DNA of 64,000 nt from Ehretia macrophylla (GCA_037974665.1 CM075767.1:28359498-28423497); one strand, 5' to 3'; counted from the stretch's first letter, positions 33,778-45,023 are shown. Made by a program: numbers and translations. The notes: generated by a model not told the origin, from the sequence alone.

Positions 33778-33789
33778 GCTCTGATACCA
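33778..33789 (-). promoter_or_regulatory. Primer-binding site, initiator Met tRNA
   Basis: GCTCTGATACCA on the plus strand gives TGGTATCAGAGC on the element strand; two bases (CC) separate it from the 5' LTR at 33792. Confidence 0.93.
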
Positions 33790-34691
33790 CCTGTAACACC
33801 CCGATCCCTCTCGAGACCGGAAGTTCAACGATCAATCTAATCACAACCCAAATCCAAACCCGGGCATAAATTTTAGGGAAAACGGACGGAGTCTCCCCTG
33901 TTTCTAGGCGAAATGTAAAACCTGCCACAGCATATAAGGGGACCAATACCATGTCCAAACATTCAGCCACCTCAAGGCCATCCGAGCCTCGGTTCTCAGC
34001 AATTAAACTCAGCAACTATACATACATTTCCAATTTAAAAGCTAACCTATCTCTTTTCATTTTTGGCAAGTACATTCGAACTTGACAATTAAACCATACT
34101 AAGCTACTACATAAAATAAACTATCATGCCATTCTAAATATTTTCCTTTGGACATTACAAACATGCATTTGAAGTTAAGTTATAATAACTAGATACATAA
34201 TCTAACTTATCAAACTACTTCAACAATCTAATGAAACTTAAATTACATACTTTTTGACATTAAATACATACAACATATGAAAGCATATATCTTTACAACT
34301 TCGACACTCAAGCCACATAAGCACGCAAGACAACTCTTCAGGCACGAACTTTCACGAAATCACGAACTTTCCAACTAACATGACATTTCCTGAAATGTGG
34401 TGGTGAGGAGTGAGTATACACAACACGTATACTCAGTGAGGGCGAGACATATATCGAGTTGGAGAGAAAGAAAGTCGTGCAATGCAAATAGACACAGCTA
34501 AGCAATAAAATCAATAAGAAAACATTCAATACAAACGACAATATATTAAACATTCAAGAAAGCATTAACACAACCATTCAAAGCTATACCACACTCTGAA
34601 GGCTATGGTTCACTCTTACGAGCAATATACCATTTCACGAGCGATACATCAATCTCGAGATTGATGTTCACAACGATGACAATAAGCGCGC

Positions 34692-34847
34692 AACCACCTT
34701 ATAACACCAGTTTGGAATACCCCGGGAGTAACCATCAATTCTACGACCCAAATCTCCCTGGGAGGCAACCCAAGCGAGAAAAGGGAATAGCCACGGAGCT
34801 AAAGCAACCAACACTGGCAACCCGAGGCTACCTAGAGAGGCCCATCA
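34692..34847 (-). promoter_or_regulatory. Block shared with the chromovirus LTR (5' LTR copy)
   Basis: Fourth copy of the 156-nt block; would lie in the RNA leader of this element. Confidence 0.6.
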
Positions 34848-35814
34848 TTCACGCGTTGGACACTATGCAATGCAAGACTCGATACAAGGCGATAAACGAG
34901 CGATAGCACAACAACACAGATAGAGGAGATAACCGAGATATCAAGCATTATTCAACAATTGTTAAACATTTCAATCAATAATCAACTCTAACAAGCGTAA
35001 TAAGCATTAATAAGCATTTACAATCAAACAAGTAACAAGAAGAACACCAACTAACATTATCAAGCAATAACAAGTATTCTATATGCATTATAAGCATTCT
35101 ATAAACATTATAGACATTCTATAAGCATTATAAACATTCTATAAGCAATATACTATGAAAACACACAAAATCCCAAAAATGTCCCCAACTTTCAAAACGC
35201 TACTACTTTCAAACGAGCCACGAGCTTTGGAAACCGACTTCACCAATCCTCCTAGGTCACCATAAGACACGTCTAAAGACCCCGAAACCCTACTTTACCC
35301 TAGAATTCACGCAAAGTCCCGATTTCCCCCTTTGCTCGTTTGAACTACAACTATACTAACCAAACACCTAACCAATGCCATAATCACACCAAAAGTGCTT
35401 CCATGGCCTCCTGAAACAATGCCATCACGTAAAATGAGAAAATGCTAAACTCTACCTAAACGACCCTGACTTTCACCAAGGCATTTTTCTCATTTTTTCC
35501 ATTACGCAACCTAAACAAACCATGCATTTAGACATTCTAGCATACCTAGCACCTTTTCACATCAACAGAAAGCATAACAGCGCAACTTCATCGAAACGGG
35601 GGTTTACAATTCACTATTTACTATTCATTACACAATTTATATTTCAAATTCGATATTCAACCGCACAAAATGTTAAAAAGCTATAAATACACGTTCTACA
35701 ATTGCTAGGGAACATTCTTTAAGCAATGAAACAGACAAAATAACAACCTACGGTTAAATCACAAAAATTAAAGTTTACGTTCAATATTTTCAAATGCGCA
35801 AATAACGATGAAAC

Positions 35815-35825
35815 CCTCACCTTAG
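35815..35825 (-). other. Splice-donor-like site in the non-autonomous element 5' LTR
   Basis: CTAAG|GTGAGG on the element strand with exon end at 35821; matches the site at 20230 in the chromovirus. Confidence 0.55.
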
Positions 35826-36003
35826 ACGCTCCTAGACGCTAGGAAAACCACGCTGGATGCCTCGGAAACAACCCCGTGCAAGCTCACGCGAAGATTTGAA
35901 GATTTGAAGGTTGAAATCTTTTTTTTTCTTTTTCTCCTATGGTTTTGGCCCTTTCTATTTTTTTTTTTTCCAGATTTTCGCATGTTTATGTAATGTATTA
36001 TGC

Positions 36004-36010
36004 ATATATA
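36004..36010 (-). promoter_or_regulatory. TATA box of the non-autonomous element 5' LTR
   Basis: TATATAT on the element strand within CTTATATATGC. It lies about 180 bases upstream of the splice-donor-like site, as in the chromovirus. Confidence 0.65.
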
Positions 36011-36427
36011 AGATGACAAATGGTCAAAGCTTCGTTCAACCCGCTAAACCAAAACAGCTATGCGCGACCTTACAAAAACGGCCATAACTTCTTCTAGAAA
36101 ACTCCAATTCACGAACGGTTTGAAGCCTCAAAAACTAGACTCATAGAGCTTTCCAACCATATATAATTTGCTACCTAGCTCTTCCCCAATTGGTTCAGAT
36201 TTAATTCCAAAGTTGACCCAAAATTTGACTAACTTAACATTGCATTTTTTTATTTCTAATCCCAAGTTTGCCCTTTATTAAACATTTCAAAAAATTTCAC
36301 CTTGTCCTAGTTGGTCATTGTAGATGAAAAGTGAACTAGTTTGGTCAAAGAAGGTAAAAGGTCAATAAAATGCAATTTAAATGAACTTTAAATGCTATTA
36401 AATATATGCCAGGTTCGGGGTATCACA

Positions 36428-36432
36428 TGTGG
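36428..36432. repeat. Target-site duplication, right copy (TGTGG)
   Basis: Followed by GGCCTGTGACCAGG, the normal 5S spacer continuation. Confidence 0.9.
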
Positions 36433-36704
36433 GGCCTGTGACCAGGTCTCCATCATTCCATTGCCTATAAATTTTGATCCGTAAGGACTTGTGTGGCGCA
36501 CAGCATACCGATGGAAAGCTCTCTAAAAGCTCTACAATGGGGGCAAATAGCATGCTCAGTTGTGCCTATTTTTGGAGCCCAAAATTGAATGTTTTCATCA
36601 GTTTTGGCCCATATTTCTTCTTTTTGCATTGTTCGATAGTCCCAGATCGATCGTCGTGAGCCGTGAAAAGGACGACACATAAGGGCTTTTGCTCTCAATA
36701 TGAC

Positions 36705-36815
36705 TGGTGCGATCGTGCTAGCACTAATGCACCAGATCCCATCATACCTCAGAAGTTAAGCGTGCTTAGGCGACAGTAGGACTAGGACGGGTGACCCCCT
36801 GGGAATCCTCGTGTT
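36705..36815 (+). pseudogene. 5S rRNA: 5S rRNA pseudogene copy 39, 3' end deleted
   Basis: The gene is intact to about base 112 (GTGTT), then joins TCACATTTTTATTATCGAG of the distal spacer. The last bases, terminator and proximal spacer are lost. G1T, GTGC for ATAC at 11-14, C15T, G30A, CATACCTCAG around 39-48. Confidence 0.88.
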
Positions 36816-37174
36816 TCACATTTTTATTATCGAGTCCCACGGCATCTTGGGCAAGACAACTTTGCTTCGCGTAGAGGCCGGGCCCGCAAACCGAGGGCGT
36901 GGGGCCTATGACCAAGTCTCCATCGCTCCGGTGTCCATAACTTTTGATCTGCAAGGAGTTATGCGTCGCACAACATATTGTTGAAAAGCTCTCTGAAAGC
37001 TGTATGATGGGGCAATTGGCCTGCTCGGTTGCGCCTATTTTGGGAGCCCAAAATCGAACATTGTCATCAATTTTTGGCCACTTTTCCTCTTTTTGCACTA
37101 TTTGATCGTCCTGGATCAATCGTGGTGAGCTGCGAAAAGGATGACACATAAGGGTTTTGCCCCTTCAACATGGC

Positions 37175-37293
37175 GGGTGCTATCATACCAGCACTAATAC
37201 ACTGGATCCTATTAGAACTCTGAAGTTAAGCATGCTTGGGCGACAGTTGTAATAGGACGGGTGACCCCATGGGAAGTCCTCGTGTTGCACCCC
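37175..37293 (+). rRNA. 5S rRNA: 5S rRNA gene copy 40
   Basis: Full length. G7T, G25A, C29T, C36T, C39T, G58A, A74T, C95A; A at 78. Shares AATACACTG with type Y but has A78. Confidence 0.9.
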
Positions 37294-37720
37294 CTTTTTG
37301 TTTTATTTTTTTTGCCCTGTTCAGGCTTGCCAAGATGCTTTATCCGTCACATTTCTATTATCGAGTACCACAGCATCTTGGGCAACACAACTTCGCTTCG
37401 CGTAGAGGCTGGGACTGTAAACCGAGGGCATTGGGCCTGTGACTAGGTCTCCGTCGCTCCGGTGCCCATAATCTTTGATTTGTAAGGAGTTGTGCGGCGC
37501 ATAACATAACGTTGGAAAGCTCTATAAAAGCTTTACGACAAGGGCAGCAGACCTGCTCGGCTAGGCCTGCTCAGCTGTGGCTATTTTCAGAGCCCAAAAT
37601 TGAAAATTTTTATTAGTTTTGGACCACTTTTCTTCTTTTTGCACTGTTTCATCATCCCGGATCGATCGTTGTGAGCAGAAAAAAAGACGACACATAAGGG
37701 CTTTGCACCCTCAACATGAC

Positions 37721-37839
37721 AGGTGCGATCATACCAGCACTAATGCACCAGATCCCATCAGAACTCTGAAGTGAAGCGTGCATGGGTGATAGTAGTACTT
37801 GGACGGGTGACCCCTTGGGAAGTCCTCGTGCTGCACCCC
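37721..37839 (+). rRNA. 5S rRNA: 5S rRNA gene copy 41
   Basis: Full length. G1A, G30A, T53G, T62A, C67T, C70T, A80T, C95T, T111C; C at 78. Followed by a spacer about 200 bp too short. Confidence 0.9.
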
Positions 37840-38051
37840 TTTTTGTTTTGTTTTTTTTCCCCCGTTCACGCTTGCCAAGATGCTTTATCCATCACATTCT
37901 ATTATCGAGTCCCACGGCATCTTGGGCAAGATAACTTCACTTCGCGTAGAGGCTGGGCTCGCAAATCGAGGGCATGGGGCTTTTGGACAGGTCTCCGTCG
38001 TTGTGTTGCCTATAACTTTTTATTCGTAAGGAGTAATGCGGCGAAAATGAT

Positions 38052-38170
38052 AGATACGATCACACCAGCATTAATGCACCGGATCCCATAAGAACTCTGA
38101 TGTTAAGCGTGCTTGGGCGACAATAGTAATAGGACTGGTGACCCCCTTGGAAGTCCTCATGTTGCACCCC
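38052..38170 (+). rRNA. 5S rRNA: 5S rRNA gene copy 42
   Basis: Full length. G1A, G3A, G5A, T12C, C20T, C39A, A50T, G72A, G85T, G97T, G108A; A at 78. Upstream spacer is fused (GCGGCGAAAATGAT), so the TATA-like element is gone. Confidence 0.9.
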
Positions 38171-38580
38171 CTTTTTGTTTTGTTTTTTTGCCCCGTTCTG
38201 GCTTGCCAAGATGTTTTATCCAGCACATTTCTATTATCGAGTCCCACGGCATCTTGGGCAAGACAACTTTGCTTCGCGTAGTGGCTGGTCCCGCAAACTG
38301 AGGGCGTGAGGCCTGTGACCAGGTCCCCGTCGTTCTAGTGCCCATAACTTTTGATCTGTAAAGAGTTATGAGGCGCACAGCATAGCGTTGCAAAGCTCTC
38401 CGAAAGCTCTAAGACGGGGTATCAAGCCTGCTCGGTTGCGCCCATTTTCGAAGTCCAAATTCGAATATTTTCATCAGTTTTGGGCCACTTTTCTTCTTTT
38501 TGCACTGTTTTATCATCCCGGACCGATCGTCGTGAGTTGCAAAAAGGACGACACATAAGGGCTTTCACTCTCAACATGAC

Positions 38581-38699
38581 GGGCGTGATCATACCAGTAC
38601 TAATACACCGGATCCCATCAGAACTCTGAAGTTAAGCATGCTTAGGCGACAGTAGTACTAGGCCTAGTGACCCCTTAGGAAGTCCTTGTGTTGCACCCC
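38581..38699 (+). rRNA. 5S rRNA: 5S rRNA gene copy 43
   Basis: Full length. T4C, C6T, C18T, G25A, G58A, G64A, A83C, G85T, G86A (box C), C95T, G97A, C107T; C at 78. Confidence 0.9.
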
Positions 38700-39112
38700 A
38701 TTTTGTTTTGTTTTTTTTGCCCTGTTTAGGCTTGCCAATATGCTTTATCCGTCACATTTCTATTATCAAGTCCCACGGCATCTTGAGCAAGACAACTTCG
38801 CTTCGCGTAGAGGATGGGCCCGTAAACCGAGGGCGTGGGGCCTTTGACCAGGTCTCCGTCGCTCCGGTGCCCATAATTTTTGATTCATAAGGAATTATGC
38901 GGTGCACAGCATACCGTTAGAAAGCTCTCCGAAAGCTCTACGATGGGGGTTAGTATGCCTGCTCGGCTGCGCCTGTTTTCGGAGCCCAAAATTGAAAATT
39001 TTCATCAGTTTTAGGCCACTTTTCTTCTTTTTGCACTGTTTTATCATCTCGGATCGATCGTCGTGAGCCGTGGAAAGGACGAAACAAAAGGCCTTTGCAC
39101 CCTCAACATGAC

Positions 39113-39231
39113 GGGTGCGATCATACCAGCACTAATGCACCGGATCCCATCAGAACTCTGAAGTTAAACGTGCTTGGGCAACAGTAGTAATATGATGGGT
39201 GAGCCCCTAGGAAGTCCTCGTGTTGCACTCC
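39113..39231 (+). rRNA. 5S rRNA: 5S rRNA gene copy 44
   Basis: Full length. First 55 bases match consensus; then G56A, G68A, G81T, C84T, C91G, G97A, C117T; A at 78. Confidence 0.9.
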
Positions 39232-39643
39232 CTTTTTGTTCTATTTTTTTGCCACGTTCAGGCTTGCCAAGATGCTTTATCCGTCATATTTCTATTATCG
39301 AGTCCCAAGGCATGTTGGGAAAAACAACTTCTTTTCGTGCAGATACTGGGCTCGCAAACCGAGGGCGTGGGGCTTGTTACCAAGTCTCCGTCATTCCGGT
39401 GCCCATTACTTTTGATCGACAAGGAGTTATGCGGTGTACAATACACCGTTGAAAAGCTCTCCGAAATCTCTACGACGAGGGTAGCAAGCCTGCTCGGTTG
39501 CGCCTATTTTTGAAGAGAAAATTCGAGTATTTTCATTAGTTTTAGGCCATATTTCTTCTTTTTGCACTGTTTCATTGTCCCGAATTGATCGTCGTGAGCC
39601 GCGAAAATGATGACACATATGGAATTTGCAGCCTCAACATGAC

Positions 39644-39762
39644 GGGTGTGATCATACTAGCACTAATGCACCAGATCCCATCAGAACTCTGAAGTTAAGC
39701 GTGCTTGGGCGATAGTAGTAATAGGACGGGTGACCCCCAGGGAAGTCCTCGTGTTGCACCCC
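39644..39762 (+). rRNA. 5S rRNA: 5S rRNA gene copy 45, near consensus
   Basis: Full length with only C6T, C15T, G30A, C70T and T96A; A at 78. Confidence 0.92.
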
Positions 39763-40173
39763 CTTTTTGTTTTGTTTTTTTGCCCCGTTCAGGCTTGCCA
39801 ATATGTTTTATTCGTCACATTTCTATTATCGAGTCCCACAGCATTTTGGGGAAGACAACTTTGCTTCGCGTAGAGGTTGGCCTCGCAAATCGAGGGCGTG
39901 GGGCCTGTGACTAGGTCTCCGTCACTCCGGTGCTCATAAGTTTTGATTCGTAATGAGTTGTGCGGCGCAAGCATAACGTTGGAAAGCTCTCCGAAAGCTC
40001 TACGACGACAGCAGTAGGCCTGCTCGGCTGCGCCTATTTTTATAGCCCAAAATCAGAAATTTTTATTAGTTTTGGGCCATGTTTCGTGTTTTTGCATTGT
40101 TTGATCGTCCCTGATCGATCGTCGTGAGCCACGAAAAGGACGACACATAAGGGCTTTGCGCCCTCAACATGAC

Positions 40174-40292
40174 AGGTACGATCATGCCAGCACTAATGCA
40201 CCGGATCCCATCAGAACTCTGAAGTTAAGCGTGCTTAGGTGACAGTAGTACTAGGACGGGTGAGCCCTTGGGAAGTCCTCGTGTTGCACCGC
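40174..40292 (+). rRNA. 5S rRNA: 5S rRNA gene copy 46
   Basis: Full length. G1A, G5A, A13G, G64A, C67T, C91G, C95T, C118G; C at 78. Confidence 0.9.
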
Positions 40293-40703
40293 TTTTTGTT
40301 TTGTTTTTTTGCTCCGTTCAGGCTTCACAAGATGCTTTATCCGTCACATTTCTATTATCGATTCCCACGGCATCTTGGGCAAGACAACTTCGCTTCGCGT
40401 AGAGGATGGGCCTGTAAACTGAGGGCGTGGGGCTTGTGACCAGGTCTCCGTCGCTCCGGTGCCCAAAACTTTTGATCCGTAAGGAATTATGCAGCGCCCA
40501 GCATACCGTTGGAAAGTTCTCTGAAAGCTCTTCGACGGGGGCAGCAAGCATTCTTAGCGGTGCCTATTTAAGGATCCCAAAATTGAACATTTTCATCAGT
40601 TTTGGGCCAATTTTCTTCTTTTTGGAATCTTTCATCGTCTCGGATCGATCGTCGTGAGCCGCGAAAAGGATGACACATAAGGGCTTTGCGCCCTCAACAT
40701 GAC

Positions 40704-40822
40704 AGGTACGATAATACCAAAACTATTGCCTCGGATCACATCAGAACTTTGAAGTTAAGCGTGCATGGGTAATAGTAGTACTAGGACGGGTGACCCCCTG
40801 GGAAGTCCTCGTGTTGCACCCC
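40704..40822 (+). rRNA. 5S rRNA: 5S rRNA gene copy 47 (type G)
   Basis: Full length. G1A, G5A, C10A, G17A, C18A, A23T, A27C, C28T, C35A, C46T, T62A, C67T, G68A, C70T; C at 78. Shares GCATGGGT with copies 63, 65 and 73. Confidence 0.9.
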
Positions 40823-41234
40823 TTTTTGTTTTGTTTTTTTTGCCCCGTTCAGGCTTGCCAAGATGCTTCATCCATCACATTTCTATTATCGAGTCCCACG
40901 GCATCTTGGGCAAGACAACTTCGCTTTGCGTATAGGCTGGGCCCGCAAATCGAGGGCGTGGGGCCTTTGACCAGCTCTCTGTCATTCCGTTGCCCATAAC
41001 ATTTGATTCGTAAGGATCAATGCAAAGCACAGCATACCGTTGGAAAGCTCCCCAAAATCTCTACAACGTGGGCAATAAGCATGCTCGGCTGCACCTATTT
41101 TTGGAACCCAAAATTGAAAGCTTTTATCTATTTTGGGCCACGTTTCTTCTTTTTGCACTATTTGATCCTCCCGGATCGATCATCGTGGGCTATGAAAAGC
41201 ACGACACATAAGGGCTTTGCGCCCTCAACATGAC

Positions 41235-41353
41235 GGGTGCAATCATACCAGCACTAATGCGTCGGATCCCATCAGAACTATGAAGTTAAGCGTGCTTGGG
41301 CGACAGTAGTAATAGGACGGGTGACCCCCTGGGAAGTCCCCGTGTTGCACCCT
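41235..41353 (+). rRNA. 5S rRNA: 5S rRNA gene copy 48
   Basis: Full length. G7A, A27G, C28T, C46A, T106C, C119T; A at 78. One of the less changed copies. Confidence 0.9.
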
Positions 41354-41765
41354 TTGTTGTTTTGTTTTTTTGCCCCGTTCTGGATTGCCTAGATGCTTTA
41401 TTCGTCACATTTCTATAATTGAGCCCCACGGCATCTTGGACAAGACAACTTCGCTTCACGTAGAGGCTGGGCCTGCAAACCGATGGCGTGGGGCCAGTGA
41501 AAAGGTCTTCGTCATTCCAGTGCCCATAACTTTTGATCCGTATAGAGTTATGCGGCACACAGTATACCGTTGGAAAGCTCTCCGAAAGCTCTACGATGGG
41601 AGCAGCAAGCCCTGCTCGGCTACGTCTATTATCGGACACTAAAATTGAACGCTTTCATTAGTTTTGAGCTACTTTTCTTCTTTTTGCATTGTTTCATCGT
41701 CCCGGATCGATCGCCGTGAAACGCGAAAAGGACAACACATAAGGGTTTTGTGCCCTCAACATGAT

Positions 41766-41884
41766 GGGTGCGATCATACCAGCACTAATGCACCGAATCC
41801 CACCAGAACTCTGAAGTTAAAGGTGCTTGGGCAACAGTAGTACTAGGACGGGTGACCCCCTGGGAAGTACTCGTGTTGTACCCC
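41766..41884 (+). rRNA. 5S rRNA: 5S rRNA gene copy 49
   Basis: Full length. G31A, T38C, G56A, C57G, G68A, C104A, C114T; C at 78. The next spacer is about 20 bp short (CACAAACGAAGTC junction). Confidence 0.9.
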
Positions 41885-42274
41885 TTTTTGTTTTGTTTTT
41901 TTGCCCTGTTCAGGCTTGCCAAGATGCTTCATCCGTCACATTTCTATTATCGAGTCCCATGGTATCTTGGGCAAGACAACTTCGCTTCCCGTAGAGGCTG
42001 GGCCCACAAACGAAGTCTCCGCCATTCTGTTGCCTATAGCTTTTGATCCATAAGGACTTATGCTGCGCACAACATACCGTTGGAAAGCTCTCCGAAAGCT
42101 TTACAACGGGGGCAACAAGCCCTCTTGGCTACACCTGTTTTTGGAGTCAAAAATCAAAAGTTTTCATCAATTTTAGGCCACGTTTCTTCTTTTGGCACTG
42201 TTTGATCGTCCCAGATCGATCGTCATGAGACTTGAATAGGACGACACATAAGGGCTTTGTGCCCTCAACATGAC

Positions 42275-42393
42275 GGGTGCGATCATACCAGAACTAATGC
42301 ACCAGATCCCATCAGATCTTTGAAGTAAAGAATGCTGAGGCGATAGTAGTACTAGGACGGGTGACCCCCTTGGAAGTTCTCGTGTTGTACCCC
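42275..42393 (+). rRNA. 5S rRNA: 5S rRNA gene copy 50
   Basis: Full length. C18A, G30A, A43T, C46T, T53A, C57A, G58A, T63G, G64A, C70T, G97T, C104T, C114T; C at 78. Confidence 0.9.
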
Positions 42394-42806
42394 TTTTTTG
42401 TTTTGTTTTCTTGCCACCGTTTATGCTTGCCAAGATGCTTTATCCGTCACATTTCTTTTAACTAGTCCCACGGCATCTTGGGCGTGACAACTTCGTTTCG
42501 CATAGAGGTTGGGCCTAAAAACTGAGGGCGTGGGGCCTCTGACCAGGTCTCCGTCGTTCCGTTGCCCATAACTTGTGATCCGTAAGGAGTTATATGGCGC
42601 ACAATGTACCATTGGAAAGCTCTCTGAAAGCTCTACGATGGGGGCAACAAGCCTACTCAGCTACACCTGTTTTCGGAGCCCAAAATCTATCATTTTCATC
42701 AGTTTGGGTCCACTTTTCTTCTTTTTGCAAAATTTCATCGTCCCGGATCAATCATCGTGAGCCACGAAAAGGACGACACATAAGGGCTTTGCGCCCTCAA
42801 CATGAC

Positions 42807-42925
42807 GGGTGTGATCATACCAGCACTAATGCATCAGATCCCATCAGAACTCTGAAGTAAAACGAGCTTATGCGACAGTAGTACTAGGACGGCTGACCCC
42901 CAGGGATGTTCTCGTGTTGCACCCC
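42807..42925 (+). rRNA. 5S rRNA: 5S rRNA gene copy 51 (type U)
   Basis: Full length. C6T, C28T, G30A, T53A, G56A, T59A, G64A, G65T, G87C, T96A, A101T, C104T; C at 78. First of the U-X-Y series. Confidence 0.9.
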
Positions 42926-43337
42926 TTTTTGTTTTGTTTTTTTTTGCCCCGTTCAGGCTTGCCTAGATGCTTTATTAGTCACATTTCTGTTATCAAGCCT
43001 CACGGAATCTTGGGCAAGACAACTTCGCTTCGCGTAAAGGCTGGGCCCGCAAATCGAGGGCGTAGGGCCTCTGACCAAGTCTCCGTCGCTCTGGTGCCCA
43101 TAACTTTTGATATGTAAAGAGTTATGCGGCGCACAACAGAACATTGGAAACTCTCTGAAAGCTCTACGACGAGGGCAGCAAGCCTAATCTGTTGCATCTG
43201 TTTTCAGAGCCCAAAATCAAACATTTTCATTAGGTTTGGGCCATATTTCTTCTTTTTGCACTATTCGATCGCCCCTGATCGATCGTCGTGTGTCGCGAAA
43301 AAGACGACACATAAGGGCTTTGGGCCCTCAACATGAC

Positions 43338-43456
43338 GAGTGCGATCATACTAGCACTAACGCACCGAATCCCATCAGAACTCTGAAGTTAAACGTGCTT
43401 AGGTGACAGTAGTAATCGGACAGGTGACCCTTTACCAAGTCCTCGTGTTACACCCC
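43338..43456 (+). rRNA. 5S rRNA: 5S rRNA gene copy 52 (type X)
   Basis: Full length. G2A, C15T, T24C, G31A, G56A, G64A, C67T, A80C, G85A, C94T, C95T, G97A, G98C, G99C, G113A; A at 78. Followed by the X-type spacer (ATGTTTTATCCATC). Confidence 0.9.
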
Positions 43457-43844
43457 CTTTTTGTTTTGTTTTTTGCCCCGTTCAGGCTTGCCAAGATGTT
43501 TTATCCATCACATTTCTATTATCAAGTCCCACGGTATCTTGGGCAAGACAACTTCACTTGGCGTTGAGGCTGGGGCCGCAAACCGAGGGCGTGGGGCCTG
43601 TGATCAGGTCTCCGTCGTTCTAGTGCCCATAACTTTTGATCCTTAAAGAGTTATGCAGCACACAGAATACTGTTGGAAAGCACTCCGAAAGCTCTATGAC
43701 GTGGGTAGCAAGCCTGCTCGGCTGTGCCTATTTTCATCAGTTTTGGGCCAATTTTCTTCTTTTTGCACTGTTTCATCATCCCGGATCGATCGTCGTGAGC
43801 TGTGAAAAGGACGAGACATAAGGGCTTTGTGCCCTCAATATGAT

Positions 43845-43963
43845 AGGTGCGATCATACGAGTACTAATACACTGGATCCTATCAGAACTCTGAAGTTAAG
43901 CATGTTTAGGCGACAGTAGTACTAGGATGGGTGAACCCCTAGGAAGTCCTCGTGTTGCACCCC
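43845..43963 (+). rRNA. 5S rRNA: 5S rRNA gene copy 53 (type Y)
   Basis: Full length. G1A, C15G, C18T, G25A, C29T, C36T, G58A, C61T, G64A, C84T, C91A, G97A; C at 78. Confidence 0.9.
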
Positions 43964-44374
43964 TTTTTGTTTTGCTTTTTTGCCCCGTTCAGGCTTGCAA
44001 AGATGCTTTATCCGTCACATTTCTATTATCGAGTCCCACGGTATCTTGGGCAAGACAACTTCGCTACGCGTAGAAGCTGGGCCCACAAACCGAGGGCGTT
44101 GAGCCTATGACCAGGTCACCGTCACTCCGGTGTCAATAAATTTTGATCCGTAAGGAGTTATGCAGCGCACAGCATTCCGTTGAAAAGCTCTCTGAAAGCT
44201 CTACGACGGGGATAACAGGCTTGCTCGGCTGTGCCTATTTTCGGAGCCCAAAATTGAACATTTTTATTAGTTTTGGGCTACTTTTCTTCTTTTTGCACTG
44301 TTTCATCGTTCTGAATCGATCGTTGTGAGCTGTGAAAAGGAAGAAACAAAAGGGCTTTGCACCCTGAACATGAC

Positions 44375-44493
44375 GGGTGTGATCATACCAGCACTAATGC
44401 ACCAAATCCCATCAGAACTTTGAAGTTAAGCGTGCTTGTGCGACAGTAGTAATTGGACGGGTGACCCCCTGGGAAGTCCTCGTGTTGCACCCG
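44375..44493 (+). rRNA. 5S rRNA: 5S rRNA gene copy 54 (type Z)
   Basis: Full length. C6T, G30A, G31A, C46T, G65T, A80T, C119G; A at 78. Shares G65T and A80T with copies 78 and 84. Confidence 0.9.
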
Positions 44494-44904
44494 TTTTTTG
44501 TTTTGTTTTTTTGCCCCGTTTAGGCTTGCCAAGATGCTTTATCCATCACATTTCTTTTATCGAGTCCCACGGCATCTTGGGCAAGACAACTTGGCATCGC
44601 GTAGAGGTTGGGCCCACAAACCGAGGGCGTGGGGCCTGTAACCAGGTCTTCGTCGTTCTGTTGCCCATAACTTTTGATCTGTAAAGACTTATGCGGCGCA
44701 CAATATACCGTTGGAAAGCTCTCTGAAAGCTCTACAACGGGGCAACAAGCCTGCTCGGCTGCAACAATTTTTAGAGCCCAAAATCAAAACTTTTCAATAG
44801 TTTTGGGCCACGTTTCTTCTTTTTGCATTGTTTGATCATCACAGATCGATCGTCGTGAGCCTTGAAGAGGACGGCACAAAAAGGCTTTGCTCCCTCAACA
44901 TGAC

Positions 44905-45023
44905 GGGTATGATCATACCAGTACTAATGCACTAGATCCCATCAGAACTCTGAAGTTAAGCGTGCTTAAGCGACAGTAGTATTAGGACGGGTGACCCCTT
45001 GGGAAGTCCTCGTGTTGCACCTC
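44905..45023 (+). rRNA. 5S rRNA: 5S rRNA gene copy 55
   Basis: Full length. G5A, C6T, C18T, C29T, G30A, G64A, G65A, C95T, C118T; T at 78. ATGCACTAGATC matches copy 79, which also follows a type Z copy. Confidence 0.9.

Larger units (their letters stand above)
29303..36427 (-). mobile_element. Non-autonomous LTR retrotransposon (LARD-like), 7.1 kb
   Basis: Two nearly identical LTRs of 2.63 kb (29303-31934 and 33792-36427) begin TGTAACACCCCGATCCC and end GGTATCACA. The 5-bp target duplication TGTGG flanks them, and removal restores the 5S spacer (GAGGGTGTGGGGCCTG). By my reading the LTRs differ at about 20 positions (under 1 percent), so this insertion is younger than the chromovirus. The interior (31935-33791) is only 1.86 kb and has no gag or pol motif in any frame I could recognise. 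The initiator-Met primer-binding site, polypurine tract and a pre-tract palindrome are kept, so it has the cis signals but no proteins. It presumably uses proteins from a related autonomous element; that is inference. Confidence 0.92.
33792..36427 (-). repeat. 5' LTR of the non-autonomous element
   Basis: 2,636 bp; nearly identical to 29303-31934. Ends at ATATGCCAGGTTCGGGG followed by TATCACA. Confidence 0.93.

Noticed and set aside
11239..36427. Cassandra-type element (5S sequence inside an LTR)
   Set aside because: The LTRs here carry no 5S-like sequence; 5S genes are only outside, in the host array.
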